Positions 34,629-43,105 of a DNA stretch of 64,000 nt are shown here, one piece after another. How positions within the stretch are numbered: the first letter of the stretch is position 1; every line of letters begins with the position of its first letter. Source of the DNA: Flavobacteriales bacterium 33_180_T64 (GTDB taxonomy: Bacteria; Bacteroidota; Bacteroidia; Flavobacteriales; Flavobacteriaceae); contig MAAQ01000020.1 of the NCBI GenBank assembly GCA_002162685.1, positions 310,001 through 374,000 on the forward strand, read 5' to 3'. The translations under genes were made by a program, and so were the position numbers. The notes beneath the pieces were generated by a model. That model had not been told where the DNA came from, did no database searches, and worked only from the letters and a program-made list of their open reading frames with translations.

Positions 34629-37600
34629 TAATTTGGGTTTCCAATATAAGAATTCGTTTCAATTTTAATATAGCTAAAATTTGGATGATTTATTTTTTGT
34701 AATTCATTATTAATATGGTTCTCAATTCTGTTTGGGACTATTTTATTTGAAATAGGATCATTTGGTAATCCATTAACAAAAATGTTTTCCATACTATCTG
34801 TTATAATTTTTACGGATCCATTTTTAAGAATGGTATATTCAAAATTTTGTTTACGTTGTTGTCTAATGCCTTCTTTTATAAATAGGTGATCAACCCAAAG
34901 TATTGTTTTATTTTCATTATAGTAGGTTACTAAAAGCTGAGGCACAGTAATTTCTTGTAAACCACTATTAAATAAATTTCCATGAATTGTCGTGTCATTA
35001 ATTTCAAGATCACTCAAAACAATATTTTTATATAAATCAGAACTAGAGACATTGCCTGCTGTTTGTAAGTTGAATTTAGTAGGCTGTTCACTAAATTCGA
35101 TAGGTGTAAATTCATCGGGATTAAATGTTTTCGGTATAGAATCTTTAGTTTTAGACCAGGCAATGCCTTCAAAATTAATTTTAAAAACACTAGTTTCTTT
35201 TGGCATTAATTTATGTTTAACGTGATATTTTGCGTTGTAAGTTGCTAGTTTTTTATTATCATCGTTGTATAGTGTCCCTTTTAAAACAACATCTGCTGGT
35301 ACATTGTCAATATTTTGAATCTCACCAATAATAGCATAATGGTTATTGTAATGAACTAGTTTAGCAGAAATAACGTCTAAAACAGGTTGTTTTAAAACAT
35401 CTTCATGATGTGTTTGTTCTGTTGTTATACGTCTTCTACCTTGGTTAAAATAACCAGTAGTAGTATTAGAATAAAGTTGGTCTGGAGGTAAATCTGCATC
35501 TAGATCATCAGGCTCTAAAAACCATTGTCCTTTGTGTTTTGTCAATGACTTATACTCAATTTTATGTATTCTTTCAAGAGGTGTAATCCAATTGGTAATC
35601 ACTTTTACAGTAGCATTATTGTCTGTTTGATTTGTAACAACAGTTTTTATAGCATCTAATTTTGCATAACTGCTTAGAAGTCCGTCTGTCACAGAAATTT
35701 CGAGCATGTATTGCGCAATTGTCATATTACTCTCAGGGTTAACTAAGCTAAAAGCAGTTTCAAATTCTTTAAAGTCTAAAGCATCGTAATAAGCAATTAT
35801 CGCATTCTTTGGACTACGTTGAGAATCATTTTTTATATAGAAATTATAGATACTGTAACATACGATTAGCACTAAAATTACCGACCAAAAATGCATGATT
35901 TTTAGAAGGCTATTTGGGAAATTAGAGTAATTGCTTTTAAAATTAAAGAATACAGGTGTTTTTTTGATTTTTGTTTTAAGAGCATTAATCCATATCGGTT
36001 GTATATTTAATATGAATGCTATTATAATTGTTAGAATAGGTATAATTCCCCAAAGTGTTTTTTGCCATTTAGAAACATCTTCTTTTGGTAATATAGATGA
36101 AATTGGAGGTACATTTAAACGCTCCCAAACCATAATGCCATTTTCTAACTGTCGTAGACGTTGCCATCCAGAGAAATATAAAATCGGATCATAAAATTTA
36201 TCATTCGAAAAAATATATTTAAGATTGTACTTTTCTGGAGTTGTTAAAAATTGTTGTAGTGATCCAATACCTGCAACGCCTTTAAATTTAGAATTTTCCA
36301 AACGCTCAATTGGTCGCGTGGTGAGTTCTGGTAATCGCCTAGCAGAATGGTAATTGCCGTCAACTGTCATGGCATTTGTTCGTGCACTAAGTAAAGCCAT
36401 CTGATCTCCAAATCCCAAAGTTAAAAAACGCCATTTATCATGATCGTCTTGATTTAAGAAATTCACTATAGGCAACATTTTTATTTTTTGAGGCTGCGAT
36501 GGTCTAAAATAACCAAGACTCATTGTGAAAATGGTCATGAATATAAAGAGTGTTGCAAGAATACCTCCAATAATACGATGATATACAGCTCCAAATTTTG
36601 TTTGAATACGAGTTTTTAAATCACCTTGAGCAAAACGATATATAAATTCACCAAACATGGGTAGCGACATAATAGTAGCCCAAAACGTAAAACGATCTAA
36701 GGTTAAAATGTTGAACGCCGTTTCACCAAGTATTTTTCTCGGAATAGGTGTTGTTTGTCCAGTTCCTAGTATGAATAATAAAGAGATTGATAAACCAAAA
36801 AATAGATAGCGCTTACTATAGTATCTATAAAATATGTAAGGTAATAGGATAAGTAAAACACCCCAGGGAATTAAGAAGAAAACCAATCCTGATGACGTGA
36901 TTTCAAGAAAATTATCTCTAGACCCATGAGGTATAGGAACCTGAGTGATCGGGTTGTTTTTTGAATTTATCCAATACGGGAGAATACAACCAATAATAAC
37001 AATAAGAGAAAGCATTCCAAAACCAAAAATACGTTTGAAAAGTTTCATAAAACTGTTTAAAAAAAGTCTAAAAGTGACTTCCTTCATTGTCTTAACTTGC
37101 TCTCTAGAAGTATCCATGATTACCATTCCTATTAAAGGAAAAATAAAGAATATCATTCCAAAAATAGGAGTGACATGATGAGACGTCACAGTAACTGAAA
37201 TAAGAGATAATGATGTTATTAAATACCAGTATTTCCCAGTTTTTAACCATAAGTATATCTCTGGTAAGGCATGCAATAAAATAGCGATGCCTATAATACT
37301 TGGTAATTGCCCAAATAGATGTAGTGTTTCTACAAAAGATGAAGAGAAAACGGCTAATATAGAGGCATAACCAGCTGCTGTTTTGCTTCCTGTGATTAAT
37401 ACAGAAAATCGATAAATACCTGTTATGAATAGAACGATACTGATAAGAGCGACAGTAAAAAGACCAAATTTTAAACCACCAATCATTGAGAATAAAGCTA
37501 TAGATTGATGAACTAAAGGAGGATAACTCATTACAGTAAATCCAGTATACCATTTAAGATTCCATGGTTCAAACCAATTGTTAGCGTAATGATCTGCGAA

Positions 37601-37717
37601 AAACAAATGTATTAATGCATCATAAGTAGTTTCTAATGTGAAAAAAATGGAAGTCCCATGAAATGCTAACCCTAAAAAGAGAGCAAGAATTACATGTTTA
37701 TTAGAGACTTCTTTCAT
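34628..37717 (-). CDS. GT-C-like multispanning membrane protein (PTPS-related family) with NTF2-like and FxLYD-like domains
   Basis: A 1029-residue protein. Residues 1-410 have about ten membrane helices; the first periplasmic loop (LETTYDALIHLFFADHYANNW) holds an acidic residue as in GT-C enzymes, and HHVTPIFGMIFF resembles the family annotated as 6-pyruvoyl-tetrahydropterin-synthase-related membrane proteins. A periplasmic segment (about 415-545), two more helices (about 555-620), an NTF2-like domain (about 640-760; IAYYDALDFKEFETAFSLV, KGQWFLEPDD) and a beta domain (about 795-880; IIGEIQNIDNVPADVVLKGTLYN) follow. GT-C enzymes use polyprenyl-phosphate sugars; the receiver-GT2 protein divergent from it could make that donor. 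It lies 180 bp from that gene across the P7 repeats. Confidence 0.75.
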   Translation of the reverse strand: MKEVSNKHVILALFLGLAFHGTSIFFTLETTYDALIHLFFADHYANNWFEPWNLKWYTGFTVMSYPPLVHQSIALFSMIGGLKFGLFTVALISIVLFITGIYRFSVLITGSKTAAGYASILAVFSSSFVETLHLFGQLPSIIGIAILLHALPEIYLWLKTGKYWYLITSLSLISVTVTSHHVTPIFGMIFFIFPLIGMVIMDTSREQVKTMKEVTFRLFLNSFMKLFKRIFGFGMLSLIVIIGCILPYWINSKNNPITQVPIPHGSRDNFLEITSSGLVFFLIPWGVLLILLPYIFYRYYSKRYLFFGLSISLLFILGTGQTTPIPRKILGETAFNILTLDRFTFWATIMSLPMFGEFIYRFAQGDLKTRIQTKFGAVYHRIIGGILATLFIFMTIFTMSLGYFRPSQPQKIKMLPIVNFLNQDDHDKWRFLTLGFGDQMALLSARTNAMTVDGNYHSARRLPELTTRPIERLENSKFKGVAGIGSLQQFLTTPEKYNLKYIFSNDKFYDPILYFSGWQRLRQLENGIMVWERLNVPPISSILPKEDVSKWQKTLWGIIPILTIIIAFILNIQPIWINALKTKIKKTPVFFNFKSNYSNFPNSLLKIMHFWSVILVLIVCYSIYNFYIKNDSQRSPKNAIIAYYDALDFKEFETAFSLVNPESNMTIAQYMLEISVTDGLLSSYAKLDAIKTVVTNQTDNNATVKVITNWITPLERIHKIEYKSLTKHKGQWFLEPDDLDADLPPDQLYSNTTTGYFNQGRRRITTEQTHHEDVLKQPVLDVISAKLVHYNNHYAIIGEIQNIDNVPADVVLKGTLYNDDNKKLATYNAKYHVKHKLMPKETSVFKINFEGIAWSKTKDSIPKTFNPDEFTPIEFSEQPTKFNLQTAGNVSSSDLYKNIVLSDLEINDTTIHGNLFNSGLQEITVPQLLVTYYNENKTILWVDHLFIKEGIRQQRKQNFEYTILKNGSVKIITDSMENIFVNGLPNDPISNKIVPNRIENHINNELQKINHPNFSYIKIETNSYIGNPN

Positions 37718-37779
37718 AAATAACTTTGAATTAGATCGATAATGTAAAGGTATGTAATTTTAACACGGACTCATTTATC

Positions 37780-37867
37780 AATCATCTACAGTAATAGACC
37801 ATTCATCTACATGAAGTGTTTGATTAACTAAATACCCTTTTTTTAAGCATCATCTCAATTACTTTTG
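37780..37867 (+). promoter_or_regulatory. Triple 21-bp-period repeat promoter P7 (receiver-GT2 fusion)
   Basis: Repeats AATCATCTACAGTAAT (37780-37795), ATTCATCTACATGAAG (37801-37816) and GATTAACTAAATACCC (37822-37837), then 22 bp and the consensus -7 box TACTTTTG (37860-37867). The first two copies are the best matches between neighbours in the window. The region is shared with the divergent GT-C-like gene. Confidence 0.74.
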
Positions 37868-37897
37868 AAGTATTCAGTAATAGTAAAATTATTCATT

Positions 37898-39070
37898 ATG
37901 AGAGTATTAGTGATAGATGACCAGCAATTAGTATTACTACCTATACAGAAGCATTTAGTAAAGTTAGGATACGATGTAAAAACAGAAACAGATTCTACTA
38001 AAGGATTAAAGTTATATGATTCATTCAATCCTGATTTGGTAATTGTAGATATTAATATGCCTAGAATTTCGGGTTTAGATATCGTTAAATATATTAGAGA
38101 AACTAAAAGATCTCAAACACCTATAATGATTTTGTCTGGGAATACTCAAGATGTAACCATTACAAAAGGTTTTGAATTAGGAATTAATGACTATATGAAA
38201 AAACCTTTAAGTTTAAATGAGATTTGTGCTCGTGTAAAACGATTAATTGGAGCGCCTAAAATGCAAAGTGAAGTTAAAACAAGTAATGTCTTGATACAAG
38301 AACTGTGCGTTGGAGTTGTGATTCCTTGTTATAATGAAGAAGAACGATTATTGAGTAAAGCATTCACAGATTTTATTGATAGAAACTCTGGATATCACCT
38401 GTGCTTTGTTAACGATGGAAGTAAAGATAAAACTCTAGAAGTATTATACGATTTACAAAAAGGAAGAGAAGATCTTATTACAGTTTATAATTGTGAAAAG
38501 AATGGAGGAAAAGCAGAAGCCGTACGTTTAGGAATGCTACACATGGCAAAAAAAGAAGGACTTGACTATATTGGTTTTTTAGATGCCGATCTATCTACTG
38601 ATTTAGCTAATTTTGATGATCTTGTTAAAACGATAGAACATTCAGATTTTAAAATTGTAAGCGGTTCTAGAATCTCAAGAATGGGAGCAAACATTACTAA
38701 AGAATCGGCAAGAAAAATAATTAGTTTGACGATCAATTTCATTATTAGAAAAGTGTTGTCATTAGATTTTAAAGATACACAGTGTGGTGCTAAAATATTT
38801 AGTAAAGATATTATCGAAATCGTTTTTAGTGAAAAATTTGTTACACGATGGATTTTTGATGTTGAAATATTTAAAAGAATCACACAGTATTTCGGATTGG
38901 AAAAAGCTAAAACAATGCTTTGTGAAAAACCATTGAGAAGATGGGTTCATGTAGATGGATCTAAGTTATCCATGAAAGATTCCATAAAAATAGTAGGACA
39001 ATTAGTACAAATAGCATGGGTCTATAGAACTAAAAAAACTACAGATTCAACGAAGCTTAGAGTGGTTTAA
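37898..39070 (+). CDS. Receiver domain fused to a family 2 (DPM1/ALG5-like) glycosyltransferase
   Basis: A 390-residue protein. Residues 1-118 are a complete receiver: DDQ at 7-9, phospho-acceptor D51 in LVIVDINMPRISG, switch Ser in IMILSGNTQ, Lys in MKKPL (101-102). Residues about 138-375 are a GT2 domain of the dolichyl-phosphate-sugar synthase type: VVIPCYNEEERLL, FVNDGSKDKT, NGGKAEAVRLGM, FLDADLST, IVSGSR, DTQCGAKIF and WIFDVEI. Such enzymes load hexose onto polyprenyl phosphate. No membrane helix is seen. The fusion implies that phosphorylation directly controls sugar-lipid synthesis. Start chosen at the ATG at 37898; the upstream in-frame TTG overlaps the -7 box. Confidence 0.9.
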   Translation: MRVLVIDDQQLVLLPIQKHLVKLGYDVKTETDSTKGLKLYDSFNPDLVIVDINMPRISGLDIVKYIRETKRSQTPIMILSGNTQDVTITKGFELGINDYMKKPLSLNEICARVKRLIGAPKMQSEVKTSNVLIQELCVGVVIPCYNEEERLLSKAFTDFIDRNSGYHLCFVNDGSKDKTLEVLYDLQKGREDLITVYNCEKNGGKAEAVRLGMLHMAKKEGLDYIGFLDADLSTDLANFDDLVKTIEHSDFKIVSGSRISRMGANITKESARKIISLTINFIIRKVLSLDFKDTQCGAKIFSKDIIEIVFSEKFVTRWIFDVEIFKRITQYFGLEKAKTMLCEKPLRRWVHVDGSKLSMKDSIKIVGQLVQIAWVYRTKKTTDSTKLRVV

Positions 39071-39380
39071 CAAATGAAAATGAATGAGCGTTTAAAATGG
39101 TTTGTGAATTAATTAACCTCATGTATAAATAGAGTTGTTAAAGATATGACTAAAAGGAAAAAACATTAGGATGAAAGTAACCGCTCAAGTTATATGTTTT
39201 GATAATCTAAAATTCTCAAAAACAATGATTTAAAAATATTTTCGTAAATTTATAACCCGTCTGACATTCTCCCCAGTTATTAAAAGTTAGATAAAATATA
39301 CTTTTACCCCTAAGTTGGCTTGTCCCAAATTAAGAATAGTAAATAATAATCAATTTATACTAACCTTAATTTTTTCAGTT
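39071..39380. other. 310-bp intergenic region
   Basis: AT-rich with scattered stop codons. I see no convincing gene, terminator hairpin or 21-bp repeat set. A 22-codon in-frame extension upstream of the next gene is not protein-like. Confidence 0.5.
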
Positions 39381-40208
39381 ATGAAAACAACTCGCAAACT
39401 TTTAATTGTAATAACAATAGCACTATTGTTATTTAGTACCAAAACCTTCGCTCAAGAAGACGCTCCCAAAGGACCAGAATATATTACAGTAACTACAATG
39501 CACTGGAATATGGAGTATAAAGATTTTGATAAAGATACTTGGATCGCTGTCGAAAAAGAATTTTTAGACAAAGTGACCAAAAAGAATGAGTATATCGTAG
39601 GAGCCGGATTTTATTGGCATCGTTATACACCAGATAATAGAGAAGTTGTATATGTGCAATCTTTTGCTTCTTGGGAAGATATTAATAAAGCCGGTGAACG
39701 AAATAATGAGCTAATTGAACAAGCATGGCCTGATGAAGACGCTAGAGATCTGTTTTTTAAAAAGCAAAGCGCCTACTATTCTAATTTTCATTCAGATGAA
39801 ATTTATGCCACTATACCTGGAGCAAAACTCCCAACAGCACCAATGGATAAGGAAATGATTACTTATGTTAGAGTGAGTCATTTCGCTTTTCCAGAAGATG
39901 GAACTCAAAAAGAATTTAAAGAATTACGCATGGAAGGCACCAAAAAAATCATTCATCAAAACGAACATATCAAAGCATATTTTCCAAGTGTACATGCCTG
40001 GGGAGCAGATAGAACAGAATTTGTTGAAGTGTTTTATCTAGACTCAGAAGCCGACTTAGATAAAATGTTTAATAGAAGCGCTGAACTTGTCAAAGCAGCA
40101 TGGCCAGATGATGATGCTCGAAAAGAGAGAGGTAAGAAAATGGGGAAATATTTCACAGGAGTTCATGGTGATTATATTTATACTTTTATACCAGAACTTT
40201 CAAAATAA
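39381..40208 (+). CDS. Exported protein with duplicated dimeric alpha/beta-barrel-like domain
   Basis: A 275-residue protein with signal peptide MKTTRKLLIVITIALLLFS (then TKTFAQ). Two halves repeat: YITVTTMHWN... NELIEQAWPDEDARDLFFKKQSAYY...DEIYATIPG and ITYVRVSHFAF... AELVKAAWPDDDARKERGKKMGKYF...DYIYTFIPE. Each half reads as a beta-alpha-beta-beta-alpha-beta unit, like a ferredoxin-fold monooxygenase or stress-response barrel, though no catalytic residue is evident. The conserved AWPDxDAR motif is distinctive. Function unknown. Confidence 0.75.
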   Translation: MKTTRKLLIVITIALLLFSTKTFAQEDAPKGPEYITVTTMHWNMEYKDFDKDTWIAVEKEFLDKVTKKNEYIVGAGFYWHRYTPDNREVVYVQSFASWEDINKAGERNNELIEQAWPDEDARDLFFKKQSAYYSNFHSDEIYATIPGAKLPTAPMDKEMITYVRVSHFAFPEDGTQKEFKELRMEGTKKIIHQNEHIKAYFPSVHAWGADRTEFVEVFYLDSEADLDKMFNRSAELVKAAWPDDDARKERGKKMGKYFTGVHGDYIYTFIPELSK

Positions 40209-40231
40209 CTAAGCTTTTAAATGAAAATTCA

Positions 40232-40263
40232 AAAGGATGTCATTTGGCATCCTTTGCCTTTTA
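40232..40263 (+). terminator. Intrinsic terminator after the duplicated-domain gene
   Basis: AAAGGATG (40232-40239) pairs with CATCCTTT (40248-40255) and is followed by a broken T-run (GCCTTTT). Confidence 0.55.
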
Positions 40264-40338
40264 AAATGGAGATTCAATTTTATCATAGACATTTGTAAAA
40301 GCTCTTATTTAGATGTATTATTGCAAAAAAACAAACCA

Positions 40339-40917
40339 ATGAGCGTACTACAAACTCTACAAGAACGAAGTAATAGCACTTGCGAATTATGCACATCTAC
40401 TCAAGATTTAAAGCAGTATATGATTCCACCATCATTAAATGAAAATGTAGCTAATGATGTTTTGGTTTGCAGTACCTGTTTAGATCAAATTGAAGGTAAA
40501 ACCGATATGGATGCTAATCATTGGAGATGTTTAAATGATAGTATGTGGAGTGAACATGTGGCAGTTCAAATTATGGCCTGGAGGATGTTACAACGTCTAC
40601 GTAACGAAGGCTGGCCACAAGATTTATTAGACATGATGTATCTAGATGAAGAAGCAATAGCTTTAGCTAGAGCAACAGGTGAACATGAAGATGAAGCTAA
40701 TAAAATTATTCATCGTGATGCTAATGGCGTTGTTTTAGAATCTGGTGACTCGGTTGTTTTAATCAAAGATTTAAAAGTAAAAGGTTCTAGTATGATCGCA
40801 AAACAAGGAACAGCTGTTAGAAATATTAGACTAGATCGCGAAAATGCTGAGTATATTGAAGGTAAAGTTGGCCCTCAACAAATTGTTATTATTACTCAGT
40901 ATGTTAAAAAGACTTAG
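40339..40917 (+). CDS. PhnA family zinc-ribbon protein
   Basis: A 192-residue protein. The N-terminal half has a zinc ribbon CELCTSTQDL...VCSTCLDQ; the C-terminal half (about 125-190) is the PhnA SH3-like domain: DANGVVLESGDSVVLIKDLKVKGSSMIAKQGTAVRNIRL, ending in a short strand QIVIITQYVKK. Despite its name the family has no proven role in phosphonate breakdown. I chose the ATG at 40339, because upstream in-frame sequence runs into the terminator of the previous gene. Confidence 0.88.
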   Translation: MSVLQTLQERSNSTCELCTSTQDLKQYMIPPSLNENVANDVLVCSTCLDQIEGKTDMDANHWRCLNDSMWSEHVAVQIMAWRMLQRLRNEGWPQDLLDMMYLDEEAIALARATGEHEDEANKIIHRDANGVVLESGDSVVLIKDLKVKGSSMIAKQGTAVRNIRLDRENAEYIEGKVGPQQIVIITQYVKKT

Positions 40918-40921
40918 AACG

Positions 40922-41767
40922 TTATCGTTTTAATGTTTTAAACGTAGATGGGCTCATCTTTTTTATAGCTTTAAATTGCCTGTTGAAATTTGAAATATTA
41001 TGGAAGCCTGTTAGTTCAGCAATTTCTAATATAGATAAATCTTTATTTGTTAATAATAACTTACAGGAATGCTCAATTCGTAATTCATTTAAAAATGTAA
41101 TATATGTTTTGTTCGTCCGTTTTTTAAAATATTTACAGAACGCATTTTTTGTCATATTAGCCACACCTGAAATTAGGGTTAATGTAATATCTTTATTAAA
41201 GTTATTCATAGTATATTCAAAAACATCACGCATACGCTTTCCTTCTATAGCTGTATATTTCTTATCATATATGAAAGATGATAGACTTGTATAACTTGAT
41301 TTTGATGCTAATTGAAGAATCTCAAGTAATATCATAAATCGTTGCAATTTTGAAGCTTCATGTAAGTGTTCAAATAAAGATGAAACCATTTTTTTGTGTG
41401 AAGTGATTTTGAATCCCTGTTTTGAACGTTTAAAAAATGGATTTAATTCTTTTAATTCTTCAAGATTAAAGAAATGTGACCCAAAAGCGGTTTTAGTGAA
41501 AAAGAGGGTCAACATATGTGAATTTTGAGTTGTATTTAAATCGCTTTTAAATACATGAGGAATATGACTTCCAATGATTAATACATCTCCCTTTTTATAA
41601 TAGTTTATAGTATCTCCAACAATTAGTGTGCCTTCACCTTCAACAATTAAACTTAATTGTATTTCTTTATGCTGATGCAGTTTGTCAAAAAACAGAATGT
41701 CTTTATCTACTTGAAAAACAAGCGCATCAAAATCAGGTTTAGGGATTTTAAAGGGTAATACTTTCAC
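40922..41767 (-). CDS. AraC family regulator, probably of the hydroxyproline operon
   Basis: A 281-residue protein with a cupin-type sensing domain (about 25-110; HQHKEIQLSLIVEGEGTLIVGD, GDVLIIGSHIPHVF) and two C-terminal helix-turn-helices (about 185-281; ITLTLISGVANMTKNAFCKYFKKR, LSILEIAELTGFHNISNFNRQFK, MSPSTFK). It is divergent from the catabolic operon across 155 bp, the usual place for its regulator. The ligand is presumably a hydroxyproline pathway compound. Confidence 0.9.
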   Translation of the reverse strand: MKVLPFKIPKPDFDALVFQVDKDILFFDKLHQHKEIQLSLIVEGEGTLIVGDTINYYKKGDVLIIGSHIPHVFKSDLNTTQNSHMLTLFFTKTAFGSHFFNLEELKELNPFFKRSKQGFKITSHKKMVSSLFEHLHEASKLQRFMILLEILQLASKSSYTSLSSFIYDKKYTAIEGKRMRDVFEYTMNNFNKDITLTLISGVANMTKNAFCKYFKKRTNKTYITFLNELRIEHSCKLLLTNKDLSILEIAELTGFHNISNFNRQFKAIKKMSPSTFKTLKR

Positions 41768-41922
41768 TTAATTAAAATTTTCAATGTCTAAAATAAGCAA
41801 ATACTACTTAATAATATAATTTTTGTAATTTTTATGGATAATATAGTATTAGTATTGGATAAATCGCCATCATAAAATTTAAAAGGAGTGCGCTAGTTTT
41901 ACAGTATTAAAAAAAACAAATT

Positions 41923-42837
41923 ATGAGTATAGAATGGAAAGGTGTTATGCCTGCAGTTACAACAAAATTTACCAACTCAGATACATTAGATTTGCATATG
42001 TTTGAACACAATATTGAAACCCAGTTAGAAGCAGGTGTTCATGGGATTGTGCTTGGAGGTACTTTAGGAGAAGCGAGCACCTTAAATGATGTTGAAAAAA
42101 GTATTTTGACTAAGGCTACTGTTCGTCTTGTAAATGGTAAAGTTCCAGTGTTGGTTAATATAGCAGAGCAAACGACTAAAGATGCTATTAAAGCAGCGCA
42201 AACAGCAGAACGTGATGGCGCTAAAGGTTTAATGATGTTACCTCCTATGCGCTATAAATCTGGTGATAGAGAAACTGTAGAATATTTTAAGGCTGTCGCT
42301 AATAATACAGCATTGCCAATTATGGTGTACAACAACCCTGTCGATTATAAAGTTGAGGTTAGCTTAGATATGTTCGAAGAGCTGTTAAAATGCGATAACA
42401 TTGAGGCAGTTAAAGAGTCTACAAGAGATATCTCTAATGTGACAAGAATTAAAAACCGTTTTGGTGACCGACTTAAAATTATGACTGGAGTTGATACATT
42501 AGCTTTAGAAAGTTTGCTCATGGGAGCCGATGGTTGGATTGCTGGTTTGGTTTGTGCATTTCCTGCTGAGACTGTTGCTATTTATGAACTTCAAAAAGCT
42601 GGACGAATTAAAGAGGCTATTGATATCTATCGTTGGTTTTTACCATTGCTAGAGTTGGATATAAACCCTAAATTAGTTCAGAATATAAAATTAGCTGAAG
42701 TAGCTACTGGAATAGGAACCGAAAATGTTCGCGCTCCTCGTTTACCACTTTTTGGAGATGAACGTGAGCACGTATTAAAAGTGATTGATGAAGGTTTAAA
42801 AAATCGCCCATCATTACCAGATTATAAAAATCTATAA
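41923..42837 (+). CDS. DapA-superfamily lyase, likely 1-pyrroline-4-hydroxy-2-carboxylate deaminase
   Basis: A 304-residue class I aldolase-like TIM barrel. The Schiff-base Lys is K164 in EAVKEST, the conserved Tyr is Y136 in VYNNP, and the substrate loop reads GGTLGEAST (DapA: GTTGE). In the trans-4-hydroxyproline pathway a DapA homologue deaminates pyrroline-hydroxy-carboxylate to alpha-ketoglutarate semialdehyde. The companion epimerase, flavin oxidase and semialdehyde dehydrogenase in the same operon support that over a lysine-pathway role. Another keto-acid aldolase function remains possible. Confidence 0.85.
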   Translation: MSIEWKGVMPAVTTKFTNSDTLDLHMFEHNIETQLEAGVHGIVLGGTLGEASTLNDVEKSILTKATVRLVNGKVPVLVNIAEQTTKDAIKAAQTAERDGAKGLMMLPPMRYKSGDRETVEYFKAVANNTALPIMVYNNPVDYKVEVSLDMFEELLKCDNIEAVKESTRDISNVTRIKNRFGDRLKIMTGVDTLALESLLMGADGWIAGLVCAFPAETVAIYELQKAGRIKEAIDIYRWFLPLLELDINPKLVQNIKLAEVATGIGTENVRAPRLPLFGDEREHVLKVIDEGLKNRPSLPDYKNL

Positions 42838-42838
42838 A

Positions 42839-43105
42839 ATGTTAGAGATTAGACCAACATGTGAACATTGTAATAAAAATTTACCATTTGATTCAGAAGA
42901 AGCAATGGTGTGTACTTTTGAATGCACATTTTGTAAAGATTGTGTTGATCATGTATTACATCAAGTTTGTCCTAACTGTGGAGGTGGGTTTGAGAAGCGA
43001 CCAATTCGTCCAAAGAATTTATTAGAAAAATATCCAGTATCAACTAAAATAATTCATAAACCAGTTGATGTTAATGCACATTTAAAAAGAATCAATTCTA
43101 AATGA
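42839..43105 (+). CDS. DUF1272 zinc-ribbon protein
   Basis: An 88-residue protein. The DUF1272 core is complete: LEIRPTCEHCNKNLPFDSEEAMVCTFECTFCKDCVDHVLHQVCPNCGGGF, with eight Cys arranged for two zinc sites. It starts 1 bp after the lyase stop and overlaps the dehydrogenase start by 4 bp (ATGA), so it is translated within the hydroxyproline operon. Its function is unknown; a metal-binding accessory role is a guess. Confidence 0.88.
   Translation: MLEIRPTCEHCNKNLPFDSEEAMVCTFECTFCKDCVDHVLHQVCPNCGGGFEKRPIRPKNLLEKYPVSTKIIHKPVDVNAHLKRINSK

Noticed and set aside
37718-37800. Leftward set of 21-bp repeats for the GT-C-like gene
   Set aside because: A leftward -7-like TACCTTTA exists, but the 16-mers are not in the right orientation or phase for it. 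The gene may still respond to the shared P7 sites, but I cannot show it.
39315-39380. 22-codon extension of the duplicated-domain protein
   Set aside because: It precedes a standard signal peptide starting at 39381 and would disrupt export.
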